In this document: one piece after another, positions 43,796 through 52,597 of the stretch
How the letters are laid out: every line of letters begins with the position of its first letter
How positions within the stretch are numbered: position 1 is the first letter of the stretch
NCBI GenBank assembly: GCA_017484285.1
Contig: JAFUTH010000015.1
Coordinates: 248,001-312,000 of the forward strand
DNA from: Treponema sp.
GTDB taxonomy: Bacteria; Spirochaetota; Spirochaetia; Treponematales; Treponemataceae
DNA length: 64,000 bases
Reading direction: 5' to 3'
Made by a program: the position numbers and the translations under genes
The notes under the pieces: model-generated
Told to the model about the DNA's origin: nothing
The model's database searches: none
What the model saw: the letters and a program-made list of their open reading frames with translations, nothing else

Positions 43796-44918
43796 ATCGT
43801 CGTCATCGCCGCCAGCGGGCAGGCCTTTCCACTGCGCCTGCAAGAACGAGTCGATGAACTGGTCGATGTCGCCGTCCATAACCGCCTGAATGTCGCCCAC
43901 GCTGAATTTGGTGCGGTGATCCTTGACCATCGTATACGGTTGGAACACATACGAGCGGATTTGGTTACCCCAAGAGATGTCTTTTTTTTCTGCGCCGAAT
44001 TTCGCCGTTTCTTTTGCGCGCTCTTCTTCGTAATGAGCGTAGAGTTTTGCCCGCAAGAGGTTCATACAAGTGGCGCGGTTCATAATCTGACTGCGCTCGC
44101 TGTCGCACTGAACGACAATGCCCGTGGGGATATGCGTGAATCGCACGGCTGAGTCAGTTTTGTTGACGTGCTGACCGCCCTTTCCGCCGGAACGGTAGGT
44201 GTCAACGCGCAAATCTTCGGGGCGGATGTCGACTTTAATCGTGTCGTCAAGAATCGGGAAAATGAACACCGAACTGAATGACGTGTGGCGCCGCGCGTTC
44301 GCGTCAAACGGGCTGATTCGCACCAAGCGGTGAACGCCCGCCTCGCCCTTCAAGTGACCGTACACATAGTCGCCGGTAATCTGAATCGTGGTGGATTTGA
44401 TGCCGCCCTCGTCTTCCTGTAAGTCAATGGTCTCCATTTTGTAGCCGTGACGTTCTGCCCAGCGAATGTACATGCGCGAAAGCATATACGCCCAGTCGCA
44501 GGCTTCCGTGCCGCCCGCGCCCGCGTGAATCGTAAGGAAGCAGCCGTTTTTGTCGACCTCGCCCGAAAGCAAGTTCAAAATGCTCTGTTCCTCAAACTTT
44601 TTCTGGCAGTCGGCGAGTTCCGCCCGCACTTCTTCTTCGACAGAATCGTCGCCGCCCTCAGTGCCAAGCTCGTACAATGTTTTGATGTCGTCAATCTGCT
44701 GCAAAAGCTCGCGCCAGGGCTCAACGCGCCCTTTGAGCAATTTAAGGTCGTTCATGACTTTCTGCGCTTTTTCGGCATCGTTCCAAAAATCTTCGGCAGC
44801 AGTAAGGGCTTCGGTCTCTTTTATTTTTTTGTCGATGGCAGGAGCGTCAAAGACGCCCCCAAACGTTTTTAATATCTTCTTCGAGTGTTGCAATTGGTTC
44901 TTTAAGTTCTTCGAGCAT
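43784..44918 (-). CDS. prfB: Peptide chain release factor 2 with programmed +1 frameshift
   Basis: RF2, 377 residues after frameshifting. The ATG at 44918 has SD AAGGAG and begins MLEELKEPIATLEEDIKNVW; codon 24 is TGA (44849-44847) in the context GGGGG-CGT-CTT-TGA-C, the conserved autoregulatory site where a +1 shift on CTT gives the Asp (GAC) of DAPAIDKK. The main frame contains the GGQ catalytic loop (SGGKGGQHVNKTDSAVR) and a recognition region for UGA/UAA. C-terminus is acidic (GGDDDDDDL). A reader that ignores the shift would start it late or miscall it. Confidence 0.93.
44846..44860 (-). promoter_or_regulatory. RF2 programmed frameshift site
   Basis: GGGGG (internal SD-like), 3-nt spacer, CTT TGA C. 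Low RF2 favours slippage past the UGA, so RF2 controls its own synthesis. Identical in design to the E. coli site. Confidence 0.92.
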
Positions 44919-44962
44919 GTTGTTCTCCTTCTGAGTGATTTTCGTTGTGTAATCGTGAGCGG

Positions 44963-45244
44963 CTAGTTTTGCTTTGCACCGTAGATACTTCGCTTCCACT
45001 GTTTGTGACGCAATTCAGTTATCGCAAAATTTGAATTGACCGGAAACTGATAGATTCGAAGCGTATCATAATAGTCAGTGACCGAATCAATTTCCCGCTT
45101 GAGGGCTGAGAGCTGCGCTTCGTTTATCTGCATGCATTCCCAACAGGCTTTTTGGATTTTTTTGAAACTGTAACGGGAAAGAATCGCGGCAATTGCTTTT
45201 GCACTGTCGATTCCGCCCGGATCGAGCACCACGGATACAAACAT
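44963..45244 (-). CDS. Orphan Cas2-like protein
   Basis: A 93-residue protein with the Cas2 ferredoxin-like pattern: MFVSVVLDPGG (strand 1 with the Asp after it), KAIAAILSRYSFKKIQKACWEC (helix 1, strand 2) and LRIYQFP (strand 4). No cas1, other cas gene or CRISPR array is in the window. Cas2 also resembles VapD ribonucleases, so a CRISPR role cannot be assumed. TTGACA, 17-nt spacer, TATCTT, then exactly 6 nt to ATG, no SD: predicted leaderless. Confidence 0.65.
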   Translation of the reverse strand: MFVSVVLDPGGIDSAKAIAAILSRYSFKKIQKACWECMQINEAQLSALKREIDSVTDYYDTLRIYQFPVNSNFAITELRHKQWKRSIYGAKQN

Positions 45245-45307
45245 TCATATAAGATAAAACATAGCTTTTATCTTGTCAAACCGACTTTTTTAATGCACAA
45301 TATTGTC
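45245..45307. promoter_or_regulatory. Back-to-back leaderless promoters with overlapping -35 boxes
   Basis: - strand: TTGACA (45274-45279), 17-nt spacer, TATCTT (45251-45256), 6 nt, ATG at 45244. + strand: TTGTCA (45273-45278), 17-nt spacer, CACAAT (45296-45301), 6 nt, ATG at 45308. The two -35 hexamers share five base pairs, so one RNA polymerase at a time can bind. Confidence 0.65.
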
Positions 45308-46222
45308 ATGAGTCGTTCGGTTTTGCGTTCTGCAAAAACAGTTTTTATCGCTTTTCTGCTTGCCACCACAGCTTTCGTCAGCGCACAGACAACAAGCACG
45401 CGTCCTGTCTGCACATCACTCTCCGCGCAAAAAATCGGCATCAACAAAATCAAACTCACGTGGAAGATTCCCGATTCATTCAAAGCCGCGAGTGTTGCGG
45501 TCTTCCGCTCAAACGAGCCTATCACGCTCAAATCTACGATTTCTGCTGAGCGTCCGGTTGCAGAAGTACCCGCAAAACTCACCACGTACACCGACACGCT
45601 CAAAAAATTCGGCGAATACTATTATGCAGTCATTGCGCGTGACAAAGACGGCAATCTCTTCAACATGCTCTTTCCCACCGTCAACGCAACAGCAAAAGCA
45701 GTCGTTCTCGAGCCGCCAAACGGATTCTACGACATTGAATCTACGCCCGAAGAACAGTATGTACCGGGATTTTTGCGGGAATTACCGCTTCCCTACCTTG
45801 ACTTAATCTCAGACCTCGACATTCCTCCCACGCAGATGAGCGCAAAAGCGACAAATTCCGGCTATGAGCTTGCGGGCGAATACGCTGTCAAAAAACTCAA
45901 GCCGCTCCCACCCTATGTATTTGAAGATGATTTTGTCTGTGCCACGGGCGGCGATGATTTTTACCTGTTTGAATCGCTCAAAAACTATTTTATCAAAAAA
46001 GACTACAAAGGCTCGGTCACCGATTTGCGAAAGCTCTTAAGCGTCAAACGAAGCCCCGAAGTCACCACGCGCGCGGTCTTTTATCTCGCCGAGTCACAAT
46101 ACTACTGCAAGAATTACCGTCACGCGCTCGAATTGTTCCTGTTCCTCGAAGATGACGTTCCCGAGCTTGCAAAAAAGTGGATTGATTCTACGCTCGATTT
46201 TTATCAGATTCCAACGAACTGA
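45308..46222 (+). CDS. Secreted hypothetical protein with fibronectin-type-III-like domain
   Basis: A 304-residue protein; the start at 45308 gives signal peptide MSRSVLRSAKTVFIAFLLATTAFVSA. The first mature domain (ASTSLSAQKIGINKIKLTWKIP ... region to about 125) has the strand order of an FN3-like fold. The C-terminal 80 residues are helical and TPR-like (KRSPEVTTRAVFYLAESQYYCKNYRHALELFLFLEDD). No SD; leaderless promoter geometry. Convergent with the TPR gene, stops 6 nt apart. Confidence 0.7.
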   Translation: MSRSVLRSAKTVFIAFLLATTAFVSAQTTSTRPVCTSLSAQKIGINKIKLTWKIPDSFKAASVAVFRSNEPITLKSTISAERPVAEVPAKLTTYTDTLKKFGEYYYAVIARDKDGNLFNMLFPTVNATAKAVVLEPPNGFYDIESTPEEQYVPGFLRELPLPYLDLISDLDIPPTQMSAKATNSGYELAGEYAVKKLKPLPPYVFEDDFVCATGGDDFYLFESLKNYFIKKDYKGSVTDLRKLLSVKRSPEVTTRAVFYLAESQYYCKNYRHALELFLFLEDDVPELAKKWIDSTLDFYQIPTN

Positions 46223-46228
46223 TTTTTG

Positions 46229-48370
46229 CTAATTCTTCAAGCCACGGATAAGCTGGATAATCGCAGGCGTTTTGATTAAGCCCATCTCCCGCGCGTCAAG
46301 TTTCTTTTGCTTTTCGGCGTTTTCGTCCTCTGGCAGGATTCGCGCGCCGTTTTCACCCGCACGAGGCGCATTTTCTGAAATCTGAGCGTCTTCCGCGCTC
46401 TTTTCATCAGGGCGGAATTTCACAAGCACTTCGTCGCCCACATTCACTCGGTCGTAGAATCCGCTCTGAGAGAGCGTTCCCTGAGAAATTTCCTCGCCCG
46501 TGCGATTGATTTTTATCGTTCCCAAGAGATTTTTTTCGTCAAATGTGACGCCCAAGCCCTTGTCGTTCGTGATGATTTTTCCCGCCTTTATGACATCAAG
46601 CACGACATCTGCCTTCATGCCCTCAACTGTTCCCAAATCAACGAGGATTTCGTTCACGCTCCGCTGCAAGATTTTTCCGCGCACCGGGAGAATGTCGAGC
46701 AAATCACGGCGGAAGGCTCGCAAGACCGCAGAGAATTTATCGTTTCCCGTTCTGAATGAAGAGAATTTCGCCGTTTCCGTGCCCGTTCGCGCCGAATACA
46801 CCACAGCGCTCAGCGTAATCTCACGCTCGCTCTCATCGACCGAAAGCAACACAAAGTAGTCGAGGTTGTTTTTTCGCGCCAAGCGGTACGCCTCGCCATA
46901 GCCCGAGACTGGCTGATTCTGCACATCGACCGAAGCCGACGCGATTCCTGAGAAAATATCGGCGCACATGCCCGCGGCGATTTCTTCTGCGTCGCAATGC
47001 AAGAGCTGAACGGGTGATTTTGTGTAGTACAAGCCGACGTGCCATCTCGTTTTGTCAAGATAGAACGGGTCGACATTCCATTTTGCCGCAAGCGAATATT
47101 TCATGAGCGATTCATAGGCTTCGATGGTGTCGTTCACTTTTTTTTGCTCGGGAGTGAGCTTCGTCTTTGCTTTTTCTTCTTCGGATTTTTCGGCTTCCGC
47201 CCGCTCTTGGTTCTGCTTGATGAATTTGAGCTGATTGAGATAGTTTTCGTTCAAGCCCGTGTTTCCGAGCAACTGCGCGAATTCAGCGCGGGCAGTGTCG
47301 TCATACGGATTGATTTTGAGCGCACGTTGGTACTCATAGCGCGCTTCTTCGCCAAAATACGACTTCGAAAATTCCCGCGCTTTTTGCACATGATAGTCGG
47401 CATAGGTCGCGCGGCTTGCGTCCTCAACGGGAAGATTTCGCATAACGAGCAGTTCCAAGCCACTCCGCATGACTTCATCGTACGGATTGATGGCGAGCGC
47501 CGTTCCCCACGTTGCAATCGCGCTCTTCCAGTCGCCACGGCGGTACTGAGAAAGACCTTTTACGTACCATGCCTCGCTCGTGTTTCGATTTTTTGCAATC
47601 AAATAATCGCTCAAATCAATCACATCGCTGTATTTTTTTTGTGCGTACAAAATTGACGACAAGAGCACATAGGCTTTCGTGTAATCGGGATTGATTTGTA
47701 CGGCAGCACGCGCGCGTTTTTCTGCATCTGAGAAATTGCCTCGCTTTGCCTCGAGATACGCCGCAAGATAATGCACCTCCGCCTCGCCCGAATGGTAGCG
47801 CAACGCCTGCTCTATGTATTTTCGCGCCGTGTCGTGATTTCCCATTTCCTCGCTGATTAAGGCAAGCGAAAGAAGAGCCTTGCGGTTGTTTCCCTGCCGC
47901 TTTAAAGCATCTTCGTACTGATTTTTTGCTCCGATAAAACTTCCCGTAAACAAATCAAGCTCTGCCAAGCCGAAGCGGGAATCAATGTCGTTCGGATATT
48001 TTTTTAAGATGTCGGTGAACACCGTGCGCGCTTCGTCAAGACGACCGAGCGCAATCAAGATGAGTCCTTTGAGATTCTGAATGTCCGTGCGGTTTTTCGC
48101 GTAAGAATCGGCTTCCTCAAGGTACGTGAGCGCAAGCGAATAATCGCCAATCGCGTACGTCACCTGCGCAAGATGAAACCATGCCTCACCGTAGGATTTG
48201 TTTACCTGCAACGCCTGCTGAAAATCCTCGCTCGCACCATAGTAATCTTCAACGATTTGCTTTTGAACGCCCCTGTCGAACAATTTGAGCGCACTGTTAT
48301 TCTGAGAAAACGCAAGGGCTGAAAGAGAAAAAACGACACCAGCAACAAAAAATTTTGAAATCGACTTCAT
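46229..48370 (-). CDS. Secreted TPR-repeat protein
   Basis: A 713-residue protein with signal peptide MKSISKFFVAGVVFSLSALAFS followed by about nine tetratricopeptide repeats (residues 30-300, e.g. YGEAWFHLAQVTYAIGDYSLAL), a charged linker near 385-420, and a beta-rich C-terminal part containing DILPVRGKILQRSVNEILVDLG and VNVGDEVLVKF. It starts 6 nt after the stop of the TlyC-like gene. Likely a periplasmic scaffold; function unknown. Confidence 0.8.
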   Translation of the reverse strand: MKSISKFFVAGVVFSLSALAFSQNNSALKLFDRGVQKQIVEDYYGASEDFQQALQVNKSYGEAWFHLAQVTYAIGDYSLALTYLEEADSYAKNRTDIQNLKGLILIALGRLDEARTVFTDILKKYPNDIDSRFGLAELDLFTGSFIGAKNQYEDALKRQGNNRKALLSLALISEEMGNHDTARKYIEQALRYHSGEAEVHYLAAYLEAKRGNFSDAEKRARAAVQINPDYTKAYVLLSSILYAQKKYSDVIDLSDYLIAKNRNTSEAWYVKGLSQYRRGDWKSAIATWGTALAINPYDEVMRSGLELLVMRNLPVEDASRATYADYHVQKAREFSKSYFGEEARYEYQRALKINPYDDTARAEFAQLLGNTGLNENYLNQLKFIKQNQERAEAEKSEEEKAKTKLTPEQKKVNDTIEAYESLMKYSLAAKWNVDPFYLDKTRWHVGLYYTKSPVQLLHCDAEEIAAGMCADIFSGIASASVDVQNQPVSGYGEAYRLARKNNLDYFVLLSVDESEREITLSAVVYSARTGTETAKFSSFRTGNDKFSAVLRAFRRDLLDILPVRGKILQRSVNEILVDLGTVEGMKADVVLDVIKAGKIITNDKGLGVTFDEKNLLGTIKINRTGEEISQGTLSQSGFYDRVNVGDEVLVKFRPDEKSAEDAQISENAPRAGENGARILPEDENAEKQKKLDAREMGLIKTPAIIQLIRGLKN

Positions 48371-48376
48371 ATCTTT

Positions 48377-49198
48377 TCAATTATCGGTGGTTTCAAGTTG
48401 CTTTTTTATCACTTTTATGAGATTCACGCGGTGTCCTTCCATGTCCTGCACGATAAAATCAAAATTCTCGTACTCAATTTTTTCGTATTTGACAGGAATT
48501 CGCCCGAACAAGTCCAGAACGAAGCCGCCGAGCGTGTCAAAATCTTCGGTAGGGAACTGCGATTCAAGCGCTTCATTCAAATCGTCCAAATCCACGCGTG
48601 CGTCGCAGAGCCACACATTCTCGCCAAGAGACACGATGTCTTCTTTTTCGTTGTCGAATTCGTCCTGAATGTCGCCGACGATTTCCTCGATAATGTCTTC
48701 CATACAGACGATGCCCGAGATTCCACCGTATTCGTCAATAGCAATCGCGATGTGCTGGTGGCGGCGCTTGAATTCGCGCAAAAGAGAGTCGATTTTTTTA
48801 GACTCGGGAACGAAATATGCTTTTTTGGTGATTTTCTGCAAGTCAACGCTTTCTTTGCGGCTGAACGCTTTGAGAATGTCTTTTACATAGAGGATTCCCG
48901 TTACATTGTCGATTGACTCGCTGTAAACAGGGAAGCGCGAGTGCCCGCTTGTGGCAATTTTTTCAAGTAATTCATCTTCGGGCGTGTCGATTGAGATAAA
49001 ATCGACGTCAATGCGAGGAATCATCACTTCCTTGACGGTCGTTTCGGACAAATCCTCGATGCCCTTAATCATGTCTTTTTTTTCTTCGATGAGAATTTCT
49101 TCTTGTGCCCGATCCAAATCAGAAGCCTTTTCCGACTTGGCGGCGTTACTGGAGTGATAGTCCTCGTCTTTCTTTTTACCGAATTTAAATAATCCCAT
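48377..49198 (-). CDS. CorC/TlyC-type CBS-domain protein
   Basis: A 273-residue cytoplasmic-type protein: an N-terminal helix, two CBS domains (MIPRIDVDFISIDTPEDELLEKI, HSRFPVYSESIDNVTGILYVKD; FVPESKKIDSLLREFKRRHQHIAIAIDEYGGISGIV) and a CorC_HlyC domain at the C-terminus. No DUF21 membrane domain, as in E. coli CorC and spirochaetal TlyC. Linked to Mg/Co handling; the 'hemolysin' label is historic. SD AAGGAA. Confidence 0.87.
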   Translation of the reverse strand: MGLFKFGKKKDEDYHSSNAAKSEKASDLDRAQEEILIEEKKDMIKGIEDLSETTVKEVMIPRIDVDFISIDTPEDELLEKIATSGHSRFPVYSESIDNVTGILYVKDILKAFSRKESVDLQKITKKAYFVPESKKIDSLLREFKRRHQHIAIAIDEYGGISGIVCMEDIIEEIVGDIQDEFDNEKEDIVSLGENVWLCDARVDLDDLNEALESQFPTEDFDTLGGFVLDLFGRIPVKYEKIEYENFDFIVQDMEGHRVNLIKVIKKQLETTDN

Positions 49199-49220
49199 AC
49201 AAATTCCTTTTTATTTTTAT

Positions 49221-49305
49221 TGTCACACGGATTCGAGATTCCTACGGAATCTCTTTAAATTATTTTTTAACTGGAATTGCGTAGCAATTCCGAATCCGTG
49301 TGACA
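49221..49305. repeat. Three-way-junction palindrome between ybeY and the corC-like gene
   Basis: Outer stem TGTCACACGGATTCG (49221-49235) pairs perfectly over 15 bp with CGAATCCGTGTGACA (49291-49305). Inside are two separate hairpins: AGATTCC-tac-GGAATCT (49236-49252) and GGAATTGC-gta-GCAATTCC (49273-49291, sharing one base with the outer arm). A/T-rich runs lie outside both arms. The structure is symmetric on both strands and sits between two genes of one operon. Confidence 0.8.
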
Positions 49306-49309
49306 TTTT

Positions 49310-49801
49310 TTATTTTTCATTTATCAGAATAACATCTCCAAAATCTTTAAGAGTTTTTTCTTGCAAAACAAGCATTTCGTCCGTGGGTGCAACGCCTTGC
49401 TCGATGTGGGCTTCGCCGTGATCGTAGCCATTCAAATGAAGCACGCCGTGAATCAAAAGCCGCTTTAGCTCCTCGTTTTCGCTCACTTTAAAATAGTCGG
49501 CATTTTTAGGAAGCGTCTCAAGGGAAAGCGCAATGTCGCCCGCGCTCAGCCACTCGCCCTCTTCGTCGGTGTAGACTTCTCCGTTTTCAAACGAAAGAAT
49601 GTCCGTCGCGCTGTCAATCTGGCGGTAATTTTTGTTTAATTCTTGAATGTACTCGTCGTTGCAGAAGAGAATTGAAATTTCCTCGCCGTCGTAGCCCAGT
49701 TTTTGAAGGACGCGCTGCACATAGCTTTCGATTTTTGCCCCGTCAAACCATGCAGGCGGAATGAGTTCTTCTTGCAGTGAAAGTAAAATGCGGTTTGCCA
49801 T
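49310..49801 (-). CDS. ybeY: Endoribonuclease YbeY
   Basis: A 163-residue metalloprotein with the zinc triad HGVLHLNGYDHGEAH. Required for 16S rRNA 3' maturation and ribosome quality control. SD GAGG. The start overlaps the HD-protein stop by 1 nt. The gene order phoH - HD hydrolase - ybeY - corC is conserved in many bacteria. Confidence 0.93.
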   Translation of the reverse strand: MANRILLSLQEELIPPAWFDGAKIESYVQRVLQKLGYDGEEISILFCNDEYIQELNKNYRQIDSATDILSFENGEVYTDEEGEWLSAGDIALSLETLPKNADYFKVSENEELKRLLIHGVLHLNGYDHGEAHIEQGVAPTDEMLVLQEKTLKDFGDVILINEK

Positions 49802-51522
49802 TACTTTGCCTCGCTTGAAAGAGACTTGTCCTTCTCGCTCGTGAACGATTTTTCGCTCGACTCACTGTCGCCCGTTGCGTCGGGGTCGCGCTGATTCTGA
49901 TATTTGATGCGTCCGTGATAGTACGCGGCGAGAATTCGCACAAACGTGTCACGGATTTTTGTGAGTTCGCCGAACGTAAGCGCAGAATTGTCGAGCTGAC
50001 CGCTTTCGATTTTGGCATTGATAAGCTCTTGAATGAATTTTTCGAGCCGCTGCGCCGTCGGCTTTTCGAGCGATTTGCACGCAGCCTCACACACATCGGC
50101 GAGCATGACGACCGCGCTTTCTTTTGAAGCGGGCGGCGTTCCGGGGTATGAGTAATCCTCGGGGCTTACGCTCTCGTCCTTTTCTTTTGCTTTGTTGTAA
50201 AAATACGTGATGACTGAATTTCCGTGATGCTCGGCGATGATGTCGATAATCGGCTTTGGCAAGCGGAGCTGATGCGCCTTTTCAACGCCAATCTTGATAT
50301 GGCTCTTAATGACCGAAACAGAAAGCGAGGGGTTCAAGTCGGTGTGCTTGTTCGCCGTGTCGATGTTGTTCTCGGTGAAGTATTCGGGGTGCTCCATTTT
50401 ACCGATGTCGTGATAGTACGCGCCGACTCTGGCAAGAAGCGCATTCGCGCCGATTTCTTTGCAGGCATTTTCGGCAAGCTGTGCGACCATCATACAGTGC
50501 TGGTGCGTTCCGCTCGCCGTAAGGAGCAATTTTCGCAAAACAGGCGTGTTTTGGTCGCTCAAATCCATGAGACGGAAGACCGAAGCCGTATTCATAATCG
50601 ACTCAAGCGGCGTGAGGAAGCCCAAGACTAAGATGCCCGAAAGGAATGAGTTGAAGGCAAGCCCCGGAAAAACAAACACCGCGTCGTTAAAATCGGAATT
50701 GAACATGACCTTAAAGAATACGATGAAGACGATGCTCAAAACCGCCTGCATGATTGAGGCAAACACCATGTCGATACGGCGTTCGATTTTCATGACGATG
50801 CGCGCCGATGAAACACAAACGGCGAGCGTGTACAAGGTGGGCACGATTTGGAACGAAGAAGCGCCCAAAACACCCAGCGCGAGCAAGGCACCGAAAAAGA
50901 GCGCCGACGTCTGTCCGAACAAAATCGCCACGAGAAACGCCGAGAACACCGACGGAATCATGACGGGGAGCGTGAACGGATTTTGGAAAATCGCGTTTTT
51001 CATGCCGAACGATGTCGCAAAGAACACGAGGATAAACAGCACGCACTCCAAAATGACTTCTTTTACCTCGACTTTGCGACGCAAAAGCACGGGATTGAAG
51101 AGCACAATCCACAAAACCGACACGAGGATAAGATAGAGAATCTTGTCGCAGAACGCGCGGTAATCGACATAGACCGGCGAATCAGACATCTTTTGGAGCT
51201 TAAAATACTCTTCTTCGGTAATCGGGAAGCCCTTTCTGATAACTTTTTCGCCCTTTTCAATCGCCACTGGATACTGCACGTCCTCGGGAAGCGACTTTGT
51301 GGCGTAAATCGTTTTGTCGGCGACCTGCCCCACTTCGTATTCCTCGATTGCAAACGACGCGAGCGTTTCGGTGGTGTTTGCGTCATACCAGACGATTGCC
51401 GTAGCCGCCACAAACGTGAGGAAAAAGGCAAGAATAAAGTGCCAGTTTTTTGAGATAAAACGCCCTATTGAAGAGAAGAAAACAGAAATTCCGCTTTCTT
51501 CATTTTTTTCGTTTTTAGCCAT
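49801..51522 (-). CDS. 7TM-HD family cyclic-di-AMP phosphodiesterase, PgpH-like
   Basis: A 573-residue membrane protein. The ATG at 51522 (MAKNEKNEES) is preceded by GAGG and overlaps the phoH stop by 8 nt. One N-terminal TM (30-50), a short periplasmic domain, a seven-TM block (about 140-340) and an HD phosphohydrolase domain with HCMMVAQLAENA, YYHDIGKMEHPEYF, and IIAEHHG. Listeria PgpH of this family cleaves c-di-AMP. The extracellular domain is shorter than in Firmicutes. Confidence 0.88.
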   Translation of the reverse strand: MAKNEKNEESGISVFFSSIGRFISKNWHFILAFFLTFVAATAIVWYDANTTETLASFAIEEYEVGQVADKTIYATKSLPEDVQYPVAIEKGEKVIRKGFPITEEEYFKLQKMSDSPVYVDYRAFCDKILYLILVSVLWIVLFNPVLLRRKVEVKEVILECVLFILVFFATSFGMKNAIFQNPFTLPVMIPSVFSAFLVAILFGQTSALFFGALLALGVLGASSFQIVPTLYTLAVCVSSARIVMKIERRIDMVFASIMQAVLSIVFIVFFKVMFNSDFNDAVFVFPGLAFNSFLSGILVLGFLTPLESIMNTASVFRLMDLSDQNTPVLRKLLLTASGTHQHCMMVAQLAENACKEIGANALLARVGAYYHDIGKMEHPEYFTENNIDTANKHTDLNPSLSVSVIKSHIKIGVEKAHQLRLPKPIIDIIAEHHGNSVITYFYNKAKEKDESVSPEDYSYPGTPPASKESAVVMLADVCEAACKSLEKPTAQRLEKFIQELINAKIESGQLDNSALTFGELTKIRDTFVRILAAYYHGRIKYQNQRDPDATGDSESSEKSFTSEKDKSLSSEAK

Positions 51523-52504
51523 GTACTGCCTCGTTTTTGTACGCTTGTACGATTTTTTTGACCAATGACGAACGGACGACATCGCTTTCGGTGAGGTGCA
51601 CCATGCTGATTTCGGGGATTCCCTCAAGAATCCGCAACGCGTGCACCAAGCCCGATGTGAACCGCTTCGGCAGGTCAATTTGTGTTGTATCTCCGGTGAT
51701 GAAGACCTTCGCGTTTTCGCCCATGCGGGTGAGGAACATCTTCATCTGTTCAGTCGTTGTGTTCTGCGCCTCGTCAAGAATGACCGCGCAGTTATTGAGC
51801 GTCCGCCCGCGCATATAGGCGAGCGGAGCCACTTCTATGATACCATTTTCGGTGAGCTTGTGCACTATTTCGCGCGGAAGGCAGGCGTTCATGGAGTCGT
51901 AGAGCGGGCGCAGATACGGATTGATTTTGCTCTCCAAATCGCCCGGCAAGAAGCCCAAGCTCTCCCCCGCCTCAACAATCGGGCGCGTAAGCACGATGGA
52001 ATTCACTTTTTTGGAAAGCACGAGCGAAAGTGCCTCTGCCACCGCGAGGAATGTTTTTCCGCTTCCGGCAGGTCCTTCGGCAAAAACCAAATCGTTTGTT
52101 CGGAATGCTTTGACGAGTTCCGCCTGCCCCTGCGTTTTGGGGTAAATTTTCCGCACCGCTCCCGGGATTGAAATCGCATAGCGAGACGCGGCAAAGTCAG
52201 TGTCGGCAACTCCGTGCACAAAGCCTGTATTGAGAATGGAATGGATTAAGTCAGAAGAAGAATCGCCCGAGTCGGAAATTTCGTCGACGATTCGGTCGAT
52301 GATGAATTTGAATTCCTGCTGCACGCGCGGATCTTCCTCGCTGATGGAAATTTCGTTCCCACGCGTAAAGACCGGCACGCCAATGTGTTGTTCGATGAGT
52401 TTTAAATTGCTGTCATTTGTGCCGCACACCCGCGAAAGCAAATCGCCGTCGGCAAGCACAATCGTATATTCAGAATTCACTCGTTCAATTGTAATAGCAA
52501 TCAT
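51515..52504 (-). CDS. PhoH-family ATPase
   Basis: A 329-residue PhoH protein. Walker A GPAGSGKTFLAVAEAL, Walker B CAVILDEAQNTT, ARMGENAKVFITGDTTQIDLP. N-terminal KH-like part. ATG at 52504 is preferred to the TTG 12 nt upstream; neither has a good SD. PhoH-YbeY pairing suggests RNA metabolism. Confidence 0.87.
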   Translation of the reverse strand: MIAITIERVNSEYTIVLADGDLLSRVCGTNDSNLKLIEQHIGVPVFTRGNEISISEEDPRVQQEFKFIIDRIVDEISDSGDSSSDLIHSILNTGFVHGVADTDFAASRYAISIPGAVRKIYPKTQGQAELVKAFRTNDLVFAEGPAGSGKTFLAVAEALSLVLSKKVNSIVLTRPIVEAGESLGFLPGDLESKINPYLRPLYDSMNACLPREIVHKLTENGIIEVAPLAYMRGRTLNNCAVILDEAQNTTTEQMKMFLTRMGENAKVFITGDTTQIDLPKRFTSGLVHALRILEGIPEISMVHLTESDVVRSSLVKKIVQAYKNEAVHG

Positions 52505-52562
52505 CGTTTCATGCAATAAAAGAATCTTAAATCACGGAACAGCTTTTAAGAGAAATGAAAGA

Positions 52563-52597
52563 TAGAAAAAATCCCCCGCATCTGCTACACTATGTGC
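52563..52597 (+). promoter_or_regulatory. Promoter of the CapA-like gene, leaderless geometry
   Basis: -35 TAGAAA (52563-52568), 17-nt spacer, -10 TACACT (52586-52591), then ATGTGC and the ATG at 52598. Confidence 0.5.

Noticed and set aside
51523-51678. A longer start for the PgpH-like protein
   Set aside because: The extension lies within phoH in another frame; the ATG at 51522 has an SD.
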